A DNA stretch of 37,887 nucleotides, taken from NCBI GenBank assembly GCA_001917585.1, contig MNEG01000071.1, positions 1 to 37,887 of the forward strand, read 5' to 3'. The notes under the pieces are model-generated. The model searched no databases, was not told the DNA's origin, and saw only the letters and a program-made list of their open reading frames with translations. Each line of letters starts with the position of its first letter. Position 1 is the first letter of the stretch. Below are positions 28,053 through 35,433 of the stretch, piece after piece. This stretch comes from Candidatus Rokubacteria bacterium 13_1_40CM_68_15. GTDB lineage: Bacteria > Methylomirabilota > Methylomirabilia > Rokubacteriales > CSP1-6. The position numbers and the translations under genes were made by a program.

Positions 28053-28078
28053 GGCGGGCGGGGGCGCCCCCGCCCGCC
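28053..28078. promoter_or_regulatory. 26-bp perfect GC palindrome between livK1 and livF1
   Basis: The plus-strand arm GGCGGGCGGGGGC is followed immediately by its exact reverse complement, 13 bp per arm with no spacer; as RNA it would fold into a hairpin of about 11 bp with a 4-nt loop. It fills the 38-nt gap between the livK1 stop (28085) and the livF1 ATG (28046). In liv and other ABC operons such a hairpin after the binding-protein gene stabilises the upstream mRNA or damps downstream expression. No U-tract follows on the minus strand, so full termination is unlikely. Confidence 0.75.
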
Positions 28079-28084
28079 CTCCAA

Positions 28085-29320
28085 CTACTTCTTGGCCGCG
28101 TCCTTCACGTGCTTGGCGACGACGTCGCCGTACGCGTGGAACCAGTCCGTCTGCTTCTCGAACTTCCCACCCTTGACCTGCCAGATCTGGACCAGGCCGC
28201 CGCCCTCGTGGTCAGTCGCCGTGATCTTCAGCGGCGGCACCAGTCCGCCGAGCGTGAAGTTGTTGATCTGCTCGAAGCCCTTCTTCACGTCCTCGCCCGT
28301 GATCTTGCCGTCGGGCTTGCCCTTCACCGCGTTGCGGATGGCCTCGACGTGGAGCGCCGCGATGAGGACGCCCCGGTTGTAGTACACCGTGGACGCCATC
28401 TCCTTCGGCGCCTCCTTGCCCTCCTTCTTGTACATCTCGCGGATCTCGTTCAGCACCGGGTAGTCGGTGCCGACGCCCGCGAACTGCATGACGTTGTAGC
28501 CCTCGGCGACCGACCAGCCGCCGGCCGCCTCGATGTCGGCCTCGGCCGAGCCCCATACGAACGAGACGACCTTGCGCAGCGGATAGCCCACGCGCTTCAG
28601 CTCCTTGATGGAGACCGACGGCGATCGGCCGAACAGGTGAGCGATCACGAAGTCGGCGTGGTAACGCTGGGCGATGTCCAGCACCTGGGCGCCCATCTCC
28701 ACGCCGGGCGGTGGCACCGCGAACGTCTTGAGCTGGAAGCCTTCCTTGGCCGACAGGTCCTCGATCACAGGGATCGGCTCACGCCCGGCGGGGTTGTCGA
28801 AAAAGAGATATGCGATCTTCTTGCCCTTCAGCGAGCCGCCGAGCTGCTTCTTGGTGAAATCGACCGCGGCCGCGCCCTGCGACCAGTACGTCGCGGCGAT
28901 GGGAAAGATGTACGGATAGCGCTGGCCGTCGGCGGCTGCGGCCGAGCCGAAGCCGGGCGACGTCCCGGGGATGCGGTCTTCAGTGAGCTTCTGAGTCATC
29001 GCGTAGATGTGCGGCGTGCCGTATACGCCAATCACCACCGCGCCTTCCTTCTTGTGCCGTTCGTAGGCTTCCATCCCCTGCGGCACCTTGTATTCGTGGT
29101 CGATCTCAACGGCCCGGATCTTGTGGCCGTCCACCCCGCCCTTGGCGTTCACCAGCCTGATGTAGTCGTGATAGCCGGGGCACAGGTTGACGCCCACAGT
29201 CTGCGTGGCGCCCGTGCGGTCGCACTGCAGGCCGATGACGATCTCGTGGTTCGCCGCGGCCGGCATCGCCGAGCCCGCGGCGAGCGCGACTCCGATCAGG
29301 ATCGCGAGGATCTGTCTCAT
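28085..29320 (-). CDS. livK: ABC transporter substrate-binding protein, Liv/PBP1 type (copy 1)
   Basis: 411 residues from ATG at 29320 with AGGAGAG upstream; the 837-aa track ORF starts inside livM1 and is not the gene. The signal peptide MRQILAILIGVALAAGSAMP ends near AAA-NHEIVIG. The mature chain opens with the PBP1 pattern IVIGLQCDRTGATQTVGVNL and continues LVNAKGGVDGHKIRAVEID, VIGVYGTPHIYAMTQKLTED and GKKIAYLFFDNPAGREP, typical of two-lobed type I periplasmic binding proteins for branched-chain amino acids, amides or aromatic acids. The classical amino-acid-binding residues of LivJ are not evident, so a non-amino-acid ligand is plausible, in keeping with adjacent acyl-CoA ligases. Confidence 0.92.
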   Translation of the reverse strand: MRQILAILIGVALAAGSAMPAAANHEIVIGLQCDRTGATQTVGVNLCPGYHDYIRLVNAKGGVDGHKIRAVEIDHEYKVPQGMEAYERHKKEGAVVIGVYGTPHIYAMTQKLTEDRIPGTSPGFGSAAAADGQRYPYIFPIAATYWSQGAAAVDFTKKQLGGSLKGKKIAYLFFDNPAGREPIPVIEDLSAKEGFQLKTFAVPPPGVEMGAQVLDIAQRYHADFVIAHLFGRSPSVSIKELKRVGYPLRKVVSFVWGSAEADIEAAGGWSVAEGYNVMQFAGVGTDYPVLNEIREMYKKEGKEAPKEMASTVYYNRGVLIAALHVEAIRNAVKGKPDGKITGEDVKKGFEQINNFTLGGLVPPLKITATDHEGGGLVQIWQVKGGKFEKQTDWFHAYGDVVAKHVKDAAKK

Positions 29321-29346
29321 GATGACTCTCCTTTTGCGCATGACGG

Positions 29347-30414
29347 TCAGTACGCGAACGGCCAGACACGGAAGTAGCTGCGGATGTTCCGCCACAGCCG
29401 GTTCAGCCCCTCGGGTTCGACGACGAGGAAGACGATGATGAGGGCCCCGAAGAGGATGAGCCGGAGGTTGGGGATGATGTTGAGCACCGACGCCTCGGAA
29501 AAGAACAACCCGCCGAACGCTTCCATCGCGTAACGGATCACGATGGGCAGCAGCGTGACGAAGATCGCCCCGAAGACCGAGCCCTGGACGGACCCGAGCC
29601 CCCCGATGATGATCATCGCGAGGTAATCGATCGACACGTTGATCTGGAACTGCTCGTAGTTCGCCACCCCGAGATAGTACGTGTAGAGGACGCCGGCCAC
29701 GCCGGCGTAGAACGACGACACGGCGAAGGCCAGGAGCTTGTAGCGGAAGATGTTGATGCCGATGAGCTCGGCGGCGATGTCGTGGTCGCGGATCGCGATG
29801 AAGGCGCGGCCGATGCGACTCCGCATGAGGTTCATCGTTCCCACCAGCGCGAGCACGACGAAGACGAGCAGGAAGAAGTACATCTGCACCTGGGAGGCGA
29901 TGCGGTATCCGAAGATCTCCGGGCGCGGCACCTCGATCGACGCCTGCACGCCGCCGCTGATGAAGGTGACGTGGTTGATCGTCCACTCGATGATGAGCTG
30001 GCCGGCCAGGGTGGCGATGGCCAGGTACAGGCCCTTGATGCGCAGCGACGGCATGCCGACCACGGCGCCCACCGCCGCCGCCATCAGGCCGCCGGCCAGG
30101 AGGTTGACGGGCCACGGCGCGCCGAGCCGCACCGCGAAGTTCGCCGCCGTGTAGGCGCCCACCGACATGAAGGCGCCGTGGCCGACCGAGATCTGGCCGG
30201 TGTAGCCCACCAGGATGTTGAGGCCGAGCGCGCCGATGATGGCGATCGAGCAGAGATTGACGACCGAGAGGTAATACTCGTGGACGCTGAGCGGAAGCAC
30301 GACGAAGAAGAACACGGCGAGCGCGGCCACCGTCCACTTTGCGATCGGCAGCGGATAGAGCGCCATGTCCGCCTCGTACGTCGTCTTGAGCACGCCGCAC
30401 TCGCGATGAATCAT
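29347..30414 (-). CDS. livM: Branched-chain amino acid-type ABC permease LivM (copy 1)
   Basis: 355 residues from ATG at 30414; the start is supported by alignment with livM2 (MIHRECGVLKTTYEAD against MIYREAGQFKTSYAAD). About nine or ten TM helices are visible, with the LivM core NILVGYTGQISVGHGAFMSVGAYTAA, VGMPSLRIKGLYLAIATLA, the EAA-like cytoplasmic loop FIAIRDHDIAAELIGIN and IGGLGSVQGSVFGA. It forms the membrane channel with LivH. Its start ATG shares ATGA with the stop of a 71-codon ORF lying between it and livH. Confidence 0.95.
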   Translation of the reverse strand: MIHRECGVLKTTYEADMALYPLPIAKWTVAALAVFFFVVLPLSVHEYYLSVVNLCSIAIIGALGLNILVGYTGQISVGHGAFMSVGAYTAANFAVRLGAPWPVNLLAGGLMAAAVGAVVGMPSLRIKGLYLAIATLAGQLIIEWTINHVTFISGGVQASIEVPRPEIFGYRIASQVQMYFFLLVFVVLALVGTMNLMRSRIGRAFIAIRDHDIAAELIGINIFRYKLLAFAVSSFYAGVAGVLYTYYLGVANYEQFQINVSIDYLAMIIIGGLGSVQGSVFGAIFVTLLPIVIRYAMEAFGGLFFSEASVLNIIPNLRLILFGALIIVFLVVEPEGLNRLWRNIRSYFRVWPFAY

Positions 30415-30626
30415 GGTGTACTTCCACCGATCGTGGTGGAGGATCGGAGGGTCCCGGGCTGGGCGGCACCCCTGTGAGACCCGTATCTTCTGGGTACCGC
30501 GTCGGCCCCGGCTGCGAATCGTGGCCCGAATACGTCGCGCAACGCAGCGTCGATTTGCGTGGTCGAACAGGGGCGCCGTCCGGCCCGGGACCCTGCATTG
30601 CTCGAGCGCGTCAGGTTGATGTTCAT
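30411..30626 (-). CDS. Possible small ORF coupled at both ends by ATGA overlaps (71 aa)
   Basis: Between livH and livM1 the reading frame opened by ATG at 30626 shares its first bases with the livH stop (ATGA), and its TGA stop (30411-30413) shares bases with the livM1 ATG (ATGA). It encodes MNINLTRSSNAGSRAGRRPC and continues to TTIGGSTP, 71 residues, basic and Gly/Ser/Arg-rich without TM segments. AAAGGA precedes the start. Against it, third positions are only about 70% G or C and rare AGA AGA codons occur, unlike the flanking genes, and no family is recognised. It may be a real small protein, a translational-coupling leader, or chance. Confidence 0.35.
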   Translation of the reverse strand: MNINLTRSSNAGSRAGRRPCSTTQIDAALRDVFGPRFAAGADAVPRRYGSHRGAAQPGTLRSSTTIGGSTP

Positions 30627-31516
30627 ATCCTTTCGATGATGCGCTTGCCGAAGATGCCATACGGTCGAATCATCAGCGCCAGGATCATTAGCACGTACGG
30701 CGCGAAGTCCTTGGTCCCGCCGCCCACGTAGGGGTCGACGTAGCCGGCGGCGACGTTCTCGACGATCCCCACGATGAGGCCGCCGACGATCGCGCCCGGG
30801 ATCGAGTCGAGCCCGCCCAGGATCACGACCGGGAAGACCTTGAAGCCGACGAGCGCGAGATGCACGTCCACGCCGAGGAGGCTCCCCCACACCACACCGC
30901 CCAGGGCGGAGACGACGCCGGTCATCGCCCACGCCAGCGCGAAGTAGCGCTCGACGTTGATACCCATGGCCATGGCCACCTGCTGGCTGTCGGCGACGGC
31001 ACGCATCGCGATGCCCTTGCGCGACTTGAGGAAGAACCAGCCGAACCCGGCGAGGAAGGCGAGGCTCACGACCGCGCCGACGATCTGGATGGGCGGGATG
31101 AAGAGCGGCCCCAGCACGAACGGCTCGTCGCTGATCGGTAGGGCCAGGTTCTTGGTGTCGGCGCCCCAGGTGAGCGGCCCGATGCCGCGCAGCACCGCGG
31201 CCAGCCCGATCGTCGCCATGACGACGGCGATGACCGGGCGGCCGATGAGCTTGCGCAAGACCGCGCGCTCGAGGCCGAAGCCGAACGCGATCATGGCGGC
31301 GAGTCCGCACACGACCGAGAGCCAGAGCGGCGCCTTGTAGGACAGCAGGAAGGCGACGACCACGAAGCCGGCGATCATCACGAACTCGCCCTGGGCGAAG
31401 TTGATGGCGTCGGTCGCCTTGTAGACGAGGACGAAGCCGAGCGCGATCAGCGCGTACATCAGGCCGATGAGCACGCCGTTCGAGAGCAGGAGGAGCGAGA
31501 ACTGCCAGTCAAGCAT
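30623..31516 (-). CDS. livH: Branched-chain amino acid-type ABC permease LivH
   Basis: 297 residues from ATG at 31516, overlapping the acyl-CoA synthetase stop by 8 nt. About eight TM helices. LivH core motifs: NGVLIGLMYALIALGFVLVY, ATDAINFAQGEFVMIAGF, the cytoplasmic loop SRKGIAMRAVADSQQVAMAMGIN (the coupling segment contacting the ATPase), GVDVHLALVGFKVFPVVILGGLDSIPGA and the C-terminal MIRPYGIFGK. Partner of LivM in the permease pore. Only one livH is visible; a second livH for module 2 may lie beyond 37887. Confidence 0.95.
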   Translation of the reverse strand: MLDWQFSLLLLSNGVLIGLMYALIALGFVLVYKATDAINFAQGEFVMIAGFVVVAFLLSYKAPLWLSVVCGLAAMIAFGFGLERAVLRKLIGRPVIAVVMATIGLAAVLRGIGPLTWGADTKNLALPISDEPFVLGPLFIPPIQIVGAVVSLAFLAGFGWFFLKSRKGIAMRAVADSQQVAMAMGINVERYFALAWAMTGVVSALGGVVWGSLLGVDVHLALVGFKVFPVVILGGLDSIPGAIVGGLIVGIVENVAAGYVDPYVGGGTKDFAPYVLMILALMIRPYGIFGKRIIERI

Positions 31517-33446
31517 GGGCGGGGCTCCCCTCGACGTCCTCGAGGTGCACGCGCGACTGGATCGTCCCCTGCCGGCCGTCCTCGTACGTGATGGTGGTCG
31601 TCATCGCCACCTCGGCCTTGCCCGAGTAGAAGGCGTCGACGACGGCGGCGTACTTCTCGGCCACGAAGCGCCGGCGGACCTTGCGCGTCCGGGTGATCTC
31701 GGCGTCGTCGGCATCGAGATCCTTGCTGAGTAGCAGGAAGCGCCGGATCTTCGTGGCGTCGGGCAGCGTGGCGTTGCACTTGGCGATCTCGTCGCGGAGG
31801 AGCCCGCGGATCTCCGGCTTCTGCGAGAGGTCGGCGTACGACGTGTAGGCGAGACCACGGCGCTCGGCCCAGTTGCCGACGGTCGAGAGATCGATAGCGA
31901 TCATCGCCGTCACGAAGGCCCGATCGTGGCCGAAGGCGACGGCCTCCCGGATGTAGGGGCTGAACTTCAGCTTGTTCTCGATGAACTGGGGCGCGAACGG
32001 CGTGCCCTCACTGAGGGTGCCCACGTCCTTGGCGCGGTCGATGATGACCAGGTGGCCGCGGGGATCGATGAAGCCGGCGTCGCCGGTGCGATACCAGCCG
32101 TCGTGGTCGACGACCTCGCGCGTGGCCTCGTCGTTCCTGTAGTAGCCCTTGAAGATGCCGGCGCCGCGCACCAGGACCTCGCCCTTGTCGGCGATGCGGA
32201 CCTCGATGCCGCGGCACGGCCGTCCCGCCGAGTCCGGATTGGCCTCACGATCGGGCTGCAGTGACACGAGGCCGGTCGTCTCCGTGGAGCCATACACTTG
32301 CTTGAGATTGATGCCGAACCCGCGGAAGAAGCGAAACGTGTCGGGGCCGAGCGGCGCGCCGCCCGTCAGCGCCCACCGCGTGCGACGGAGGCCGAGCTGG
32401 TCGCGTACCGGCCCGTAGACGAAGAAGTCGCCGAGCGCATAGCCGAGCCGCAGCCCGAGAGGGACCGGCTTGCCGTCGGCGCGCAGGATCTCGACGCGCT
32501 CGGCGACCGCCCGGCTGCGCTCGAAGATCCAGCGCTTGAGCGGCGAGGCGTCCGCCGCCCGCACGAGGACGCCGGTCAGCATGTTCTCCCAGATTCGCGG
32601 CGGCGCCAGCAGCGTCGTCGGTCCCAGCTCGCGGAGATCGCGCTGCACGGTCTCGGGGCTCTCCGGGCAGTTGACGGTGAACGCGGCGGCGAGGCTCGAG
32701 AAGAGCGTGTAGACGGCATCGCCGGCCCACGCCATCGGAAGATACGCGAGGTAGTCGTCGCTGAGCCGGACGTCCTCCTCTCTCATGAACGTCTCGGCGA
32801 AGGCGATGGCGTTGGCGTGGGTGAGCATCGCGCCCTTGGGATTGCCGGTCGTGCCCGACGTATAGCAGATGTTGGCGACGTCGTCGCGCCGCCCCCTGGC
32901 GATCTCTTCCGCGAAGAAGGCGGGATGCTGCCGGCCGTACTCGCGCCCGAGCTCCTGGACCTCGGTGTAGGACTTGAGCCACTCGTGGCGGTAGGTGAGC
33001 ATGCCCCGCGGATCGTCGTAGACGACCAGACGGACCATCGGGAGCTCGGCCTTCAGCGCGACGACCTTGTCGACCTGCTCCTGGTCCTCGGCGATGATCA
33101 CCGACACCTCGGCGTGGTTCCAGACGTAGGCCAGCTCCTTGGCGATGGAATCCTGGTACGCCGGGACCGAGACCCCGCCCAGGCACTGCGCCGCCACCTG
33201 GGCCCAGTACAGACGCGGGCGGTTGTCGCCGATCACGGACAGCCGGTCGCCGCGCCTGAAGCCGAGAGCGGCCAGCCCGAGCGCCAGATCGCGGACCTGA
33301 TCTCGGTACTGAGTCCACGTGTGCGTCTGCCAGATCCCGCGATCCTTCTCGCGCATCGCCGGTCGGGCGCCGTATTGCTCGGCGTTGCGCAGCATGAGCT
33401 TGGGCAATGTGTCGACGGTCGTCGAAATCATTTCACCGCTCGCCAT
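31509..33446 (-). CDS. Long-chain-type acyl-CoA synthetase (AMP-forming)
   Basis: 645 residues from ATG at 33446; an alternative ATG at 33431 (giving MISTTVDTLPKLM) follows GCGGTGA and is equally likely because the first 15 nt lie in the 56-bp repeat array. Motifs: P-loop ICYTSGTTGNPKGAMLTHAN, YLPMAWAGD, VYGSTETTGLVSLQ, GWYRTGDAGFIDPRG, then DRAKDVGTLSEGTPFAPQ where most homologues have a GGKNIAPQ-type loop. It activates a carboxylic acid to its CoA thioester. Long-chain-type synthetases encoded inside liv clusters are thought to trap imported acids. It sits between livG and livH, the stop overlaps the livH start, and it should be made together with the transporter. Confidence 0.94.
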   Translation of the reverse strand: MASGEMISTTVDTLPKLMLRNAEQYGARPAMREKDRGIWQTHTWTQYRDQVRDLALGLAALGFRRGDRLSVIGDNRPRLYWAQVAAQCLGGVSVPAYQDSIAKELAYVWNHAEVSVIIAEDQEQVDKVVALKAELPMVRLVVYDDPRGMLTYRHEWLKSYTEVQELGREYGRQHPAFFAEEIARGRRDDVANICYTSGTTGNPKGAMLTHANAIAFAETFMREEDVRLSDDYLAYLPMAWAGDAVYTLFSSLAAAFTVNCPESPETVQRDLRELGPTTLLAPPRIWENMLTGVLVRAADASPLKRWIFERSRAVAERVEILRADGKPVPLGLRLGYALGDFFVYGPVRDQLGLRRTRWALTGGAPLGPDTFRFFRGFGINLKQVYGSTETTGLVSLQPDREANPDSAGRPCRGIEVRIADKGEVLVRGAGIFKGYYRNDEATREVVDHDGWYRTGDAGFIDPRGHLVIIDRAKDVGTLSEGTPFAPQFIENKLKFSPYIREAVAFGHDRAFVTAMIAIDLSTVGNWAERRGLAYTSYADLSQKPEIRGLLRDEIAKCNATLPDATKIRRFLLLSKDLDADDAEITRTRKVRRRFVAEKYAAVVDAFYSGKAEVAMTTTITYEDGRQGTIQSRVHLEDVEGSPAHA

Positions 33447-33725
33447 TTTTGGTCATTTCACCGCTCGGCTCGCCCGTCGGACGGTCTCACCTCGCACATT
33501 CCGGTCATTTCACCGCTCGTCGTTTTCGGTCATTTCACCGCTCGGCTCGCCCGTCGAACGGTCTCACCTCGCACTGCCATTCCGGTCATTTCACCGCTCG
33601 GCTCGCCCGTCGAACGGTCTCACCTCGCACTGCCATTCCGGTCATTTCACCGCTCGGCTCGTCCGTCGGACGGTCTCGCCTCGCACTGCCACGCTCGACG
33701 CGGCTCACCTCGCACTGCCATCACG
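33427..33725. repeat. 56-bp tandem repeat array between livG and the acyl-CoA synthetase gene
   Basis: Full units of 56 nt start at 33528 and 33584, a near-full unit at 33640, a 52-nt unit at 33451 and truncated units at 33427, 33503 and about 33701. Each begins (plus strand) GGTCATTTCACCGCTCGGCT and ends near CTCGCACTGCCATTCC. The outer edges are coding: the 3' edge contains the last codons and stop of livG (GSAR-stop), and the 5' edge contains the first codons of the synthetase, so the unit looks like a copied gene junction. Each unit read on the minus strand carries GAGGTGA and GGTGAAATG, resembling a ribosome site and a start codon. The 11-mer TCGCACTGCCA recurs at 36770-36780 in front of livK2. 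Confidence 0.9.
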
Positions 33726-34487
33726 TTTCTCGCCCAGATAGGCGCGGATGACGGCCGGGTTGCTGCGCACCTCGTCGGGCTTGCCCTCGGCGATCTTCTG
33801 CCCCATGTCGAGAACGGCCACCCGGTCGGAGATGTCCATCACCACGCCCATGTCGTGCTCGATGAGGGCGATCGTCGTGCCCCACTCCTCGTTGACGTCG
33901 AGGATGAAGCGCGCCATGTCCTCTTTCTCCTCCTGGTTCATGCCGCCCATCGGCTCGTCGAGCAGGAGGATCTTGGGATCCAGCGCGAGCGCGCGGCCGA
34001 GCTCCACCCGCTTCTGCAGCCCGTAGGGCAGCGAGCCGGTGGGCCGCCGTCTCAGATCCTGGATCTTCAGGAAGTCGATCAGGTCCTCCACCCGTTTGCG
34101 GTGCGCGACCTCCTCCTTCTGGGCCAACCCCCAGTACACGAACGAGCTCAGCACGCCCGCCTTCATGTGCACGTGACGACCCAGCATGAGGTTGTCGAGC
34201 ACGGTCATGCCGCGGAAGAGCGCGATGTTCTGGAACGTGCGCGCCACGCCCAGCGTGGCGATGGCGCTCGGGTGGTGCTCGGTGATATCGACGCCGTCGA
34301 GGACGATGCGGCCGCTGTTCGGGTGGTAGAAGCCGTTCACCATGTTGAGCAGCGTCGTCTTGCCGGCGCCGTTGGGGCCGATGACGGACAGCATCTCGCC
34401 GCGCGGCACGTCGAGGCTCACGCGCGTGACCGCCTGCACGCCGCCGAAGGCCTTCGACACCTCGCGGATCTCGAGCTGCGCGCTCAC
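33705..34487 (-). CDS. livG: Branched-chain amino acid-type ABC transporter ATPase LivG
   Basis: 260 residues from GTG at 34487, chosen over the track start at 34496 because AGAGG then lies 8 nt upstream instead of overlapping the start. Walker A GPNGAGKTTLLNM, LivG-type VARTFQNIALFRGMTVLDNL, a signature region degenerate at SLPYGLQKRVELGRAL (LPYGLQK in place of LSGGQQ, normal for LivG), Walker B ILLLDEPMGGMN and switch LIEHDMGVVMDISD. The C-terminal codons lie in the 56-bp repeat. Pairs with LivF to drive import. Confidence 0.95.
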   Translation of the reverse strand: MSAQLEIREVSKAFGGVQAVTRVSLDVPRGEMLSVIGPNGAGKTTLLNMVNGFYHPNSGRIVLDGVDITEHHPSAIATLGVARTFQNIALFRGMTVLDNLMLGRHVHMKAGVLSSFVYWGLAQKEEVAHRKRVEDLIDFLKIQDLRRRPTGSLPYGLQKRVELGRALALDPKILLLDEPMGGMNQEEKEDMARFILDVNEEWGTTIALIEHDMGVVMDISDRVAVLDMGQKIAEGKPDEVRSNPAVIRAYLGEKRDGSAR

Positions 34488-34505
34488 GACAGCCACCTCT
34501 TTTTG

Positions 34506-34534
34506 TCGGATGGGGCCTCGACGGCCCCCTCCGA
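34506..34534 (-). promoter_or_regulatory. 12-bp hairpin in the leader of livG
   Basis: Plus-strand arms TCGGATGGGGCC and GGCCCCCTCCGA pair over 12 bp with one mismatch around a 5-nt loop. It ends about 18 nt before the livG GTG and is followed on the minus strand by CAAAAAGAGG, the livG ribosome site. The sequence GCCCCCTCCGANNCCTCCCC (34524-34543) matches the pyk leader hairpin region at 10516-10535 in 18 of 20 bases, at nearly the same distance from the start codon (37 against 34 nt). It may act as attenuator, stabiliser or a terminator-like element. Confidence 0.6.
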
Positions 34535-34554
34535 GGCCTCCCCCAGAACAGGTT

Positions 34555-34573
34555 GCGCCGGCAAAGCCGGCGC
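34555..34573. terminator. 8-bp perfect hairpin downstream of livF2
   Basis: GCGCCGGC-AAA-GCCGGCGC forms a perfect 8-bp stem with a 3-nt loop, about 60 nt after the livF2 stop and before the livG leader hairpin. No T-tract follows on the minus strand, so it would be an intermediate or Rho-assisted terminator, or a processing site, at most. It separates the LivM2-LivK2-LivF2 block from the LivG-led block. The rest of the 145-nt gap (34488-34632) shows no other recognisable feature. Confidence 0.4.
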
Positions 34574-34632
34574 TCGCACCCGCCGATGTCCCGGTTCGTG
34601 GCTCGACGCCGCGCGCCGGCGCACCATCGCGC

Positions 34633-35433
34633 TCACGACAGCCACCGTTTGCGGCGACGGTAGTGCTTCACGTCTCGGTAGCTCTTGCGCTGCCCGACGC
34701 CCGACAGCCCGAGGTAGAACTCCTTGATGTCCTCGTTGTCGATGATCGTCCTCGCGTCGCCGTCGAGCACGATGCGCCCGTTCTCCATCACGTAGCCATA
34801 CTGGGCGAACTTGAGCGCCATCGTCGCGTTCTGCTCGGCGAGCAGGACGGCCACGCCTTCCTCGCGATTGAGCCGGCTGACGATGTCGAAGATCTCGGCC
34901 ACCAGCAGCGGGGCCAGCCCCATCGAGGGCTCGTCGAGCAGCATCAACCGGGGATGGGCCATGAGCGCGCGTCCGATCGCCAGCATTTGTTGCTCGCCGC
35001 CGGAAATATAGCCGGCCATGACGGTGCGCCGCTGCGTGAGGCGCGGAAAGTATTCATATACGCGGGCGAGATCGGTCTTGAGTGAATCGCCGTTGCGCCG
35101 GCTGTAGGCGCCGGTGAGGAGATTCTCTTCGACGGTGAGATGCTCGAAAACGTGCCGTCCCTCCATCACCTGCACGATGCCGCGCCGCACCACCTCGTCG
35201 GGATTGCGGCGATGGGTGGCCTCACCCTGAAACTCGATCGAGCCTTTGGTGACGTCGCCCCGCTCGGTCCGCAGCAACCCCGAGATGGCCTTGAGCGTGG
35301 TCGATTTGCCGGCGCCGTTGGCCCCGAGGAGGGCGACGATGCCCCCCTCGGGAACCTGCAGCGACACGCCTTTCAACACGAGGATCACGTGATCGTAGAT
35401 CACCTCGATGTTGTTGACGGACAGAAGCGCCAC
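34633..35433 (-). CDS. livF: Branched-chain amino acid-type ABC transporter ATPase LivF (copy 2)
   Basis: 266 residues from GTG at 35433 (MALLSVNNIEVIYDHVILVL), with GGAG a few bases upstream and TAGTG overlap with the livK2 stop; the 308-aa track ORF extends into livK2 and is rejected. Walker A GANGAGKSTT, signature ISGGEQQM, Walker B LMLLDEPSMGLAP and LLAEQNA. Strongly similar to copy 1 over its whole length, including the basic tail KSYRDVKHYRRRKRWLS, so the two are clear paralogues. Works with livK2, livM2 and probably the shared LivG. Confidence 0.95.
   Translation of the reverse strand: MALLSVNNIEVIYDHVILVLKGVSLQVPEGGIVALLGANGAGKSTTLKAISGLLRTERGDVTKGSIEFQGEATHRRNPDEVVRRGIVQVMEGRHVFEHLTVEENLLTGAYSRRNGDSLKTDLARVYEYFPRLTQRRTVMAGYISGGEQQMLAIGRALMAHPRLMLLDEPSMGLAPLLVAEIFDIVSRLNREEGVAVLLAEQNATMALKFAQYGYVMENGRIVLDGDARTIIDNEDIKEFYLGLSGVGQRKSYRDVKHYRRRKRWLS

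Noticed and set aside
28085-30598. 837-aa ORF as one fusion protein
   Set aside because: The first 420 residues read the wrong frame of livM1; the signal peptide and ribosome site at 29320 mark the true livK1 start. The same applies to the long track starts of livM1, PaaK-like, PfkB, hydrolase and livF2.
33427-33725. Possible CRISPR array or plus-strand coding ORFs (33319..33751)
   Set aside because: Units abut directly with no spacers; the plus-strand ORFs are repeat read-through and overlap real minus-strand gene ends.
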